From Legionella sp. (lineage in GTDB: Bacteria; Pseudomonadota; Gammaproteobacteria; Legionellales; Legionellaceae), in assembly GCA_002786165.1 (NCBI GenBank), contig PEQK01000016.1, positions 1 through 64,000 of the forward strand: 64,000 bases of DNA, given 5' to 3'. Positions 63,840 to 64,000 of this stretch are shown here, piece after piece. The translations under genes and the position numbers were made by a program. The notes under the pieces were generated by a model, which ran no database searches, was not told the origin of the DNA, and saw nothing but the letters and a program-made list of their open reading frames with translations. Numbering within the stretch: position 1 is the stretch's first letter; each line of letters begins with the position of its first letter.

Positions 63840-64000
63840 ATGACACACAACACATATTATCCTCATAACCATTTATTACCGTTTTACACTAGATGGCAAA
63901 TAACACCTGAAAATACAAATTATAATTTGTCATTTTATTATCAATTAACAACTCATGATGAAACGAAACTTCTGATTAAAAGTGTTGAAACAGTCATTCG
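63840..64000 (+). CDS. Second NRPS gene, N-terminal condensation domain (partial)
   Basis: An open frame from the ATG at 63840 to the window end, weak ribosome site ACGGAAA. It reads MTHNTYYPHNHLLPFYTRWQITPENTNYNL, aligned with the first residues of the leftward NRPS (HNSLLPFYLSRQIESSFCCYNL): both share HN-x-LLPFY-x-x-x-QI and YNL. This identifies the start of a condensation-type domain. The rest lies beyond the window. Divergence from the other NRPS gene suggests one biosynthetic locus. Confidence 0.75.
   Translation, partial: MTHNTYYPHNHLLPFYTRWQITPENTNYNLSFYYQLTTHDETKLLIKSVETVI

Noticed and set aside
1-64000. CRISPR array, toxin-antitoxin pair or prophage
   Set aside because: No regularly spaced repeats, cas genes, phage structural genes or paired toxin/antitoxin frames were seen; the two-gene overlaps found have other family assignments.

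Overview
The window reads as a stretch of an AT-rich gammaproteobacterial chromosome. It most resembles the host-associated order Legionellales. This rests on gene content: a VirK-family protein, a large FabY-type ketoacyl synthase, a single-chain SdaA, several effector-like proteins with no recognisable enzyme domain, and a protein type I associate with Legionella and Berkiella-like bacteria. No rRNA or species marker is present, so the assignment is inference.

Layout. (1) 1-6120 is an eroding accessory region. It holds an IS5-type transposase remnant, an effector-like gene broken by a frameshift at an A6 run, a transposase with an internal deletion, tRNA-Arg(CCT), a gamma-glutamylcyclotransferase/DUF1543 gene pair and a decayed acetate kinase. 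(2) 6125-14400 carries FabI, glutathione reductase, a Kef/YbaL-type antiporter, a tandem universal stress protein, the LPS genes waaL and waaF, a flavin reductase and a thioesterase. (3) 14567-22885 carries two coiled-coil membrane proteins, envelope genes, isovaleryl-CoA dehydrogenase, a tubulin-tyrosine-ligase-like protein, TrmJ, a cysteine desulfurase and a small secreted protein. (4) 22951-29405 carries a FixLJ-type two-component operon with an extra stand-alone receiver and a mini-protein that looks like a lone DHp domain. It also carries a YqjDEK-type membrane operon and several small proteins (histidine-rich, disordered, micro-membrane). (5) 29562-34808 is the leftward run glyA-nrdR-nusB-PerM-hslV-hslU. 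(6) 34972-48717 carries an RND pump, valS, a GH3 enzyme, sdaA, secreted proteins including VirK, pyrE, hemF and dusA. (7) 48706-58194 carries an effector candidate, fabY, an outer-membrane barrel, an Old Yellow Enzyme, secA-mutT and dapA-lipoprotein. (8) 58359-64000 carries a frameshifted YciI gene, an IS2-like remnant and a nonribosomal peptide synthetase locus. The locus has one complete C-A-T-reductase module facing left and a second condensation-domain gene starting divergently and leaving the window.

The most interesting candidates are the NRPS locus, whose terminal reductase implies an aldehyde or alcohol product; the histidine-bearing DHp-only protein heading the FixLJ-type operon; the bacterial tubulin-tyrosine-ligase-like protein; the G9 tract inside waaF; a terminator hairpin embedded in the end of dusA; and seven GATC sites in 86 bp upstream of the fabY gene. 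No CRISPR array, rRNA or intact insertion sequence was found. All family names come from reading motifs by eye; no database search was run.
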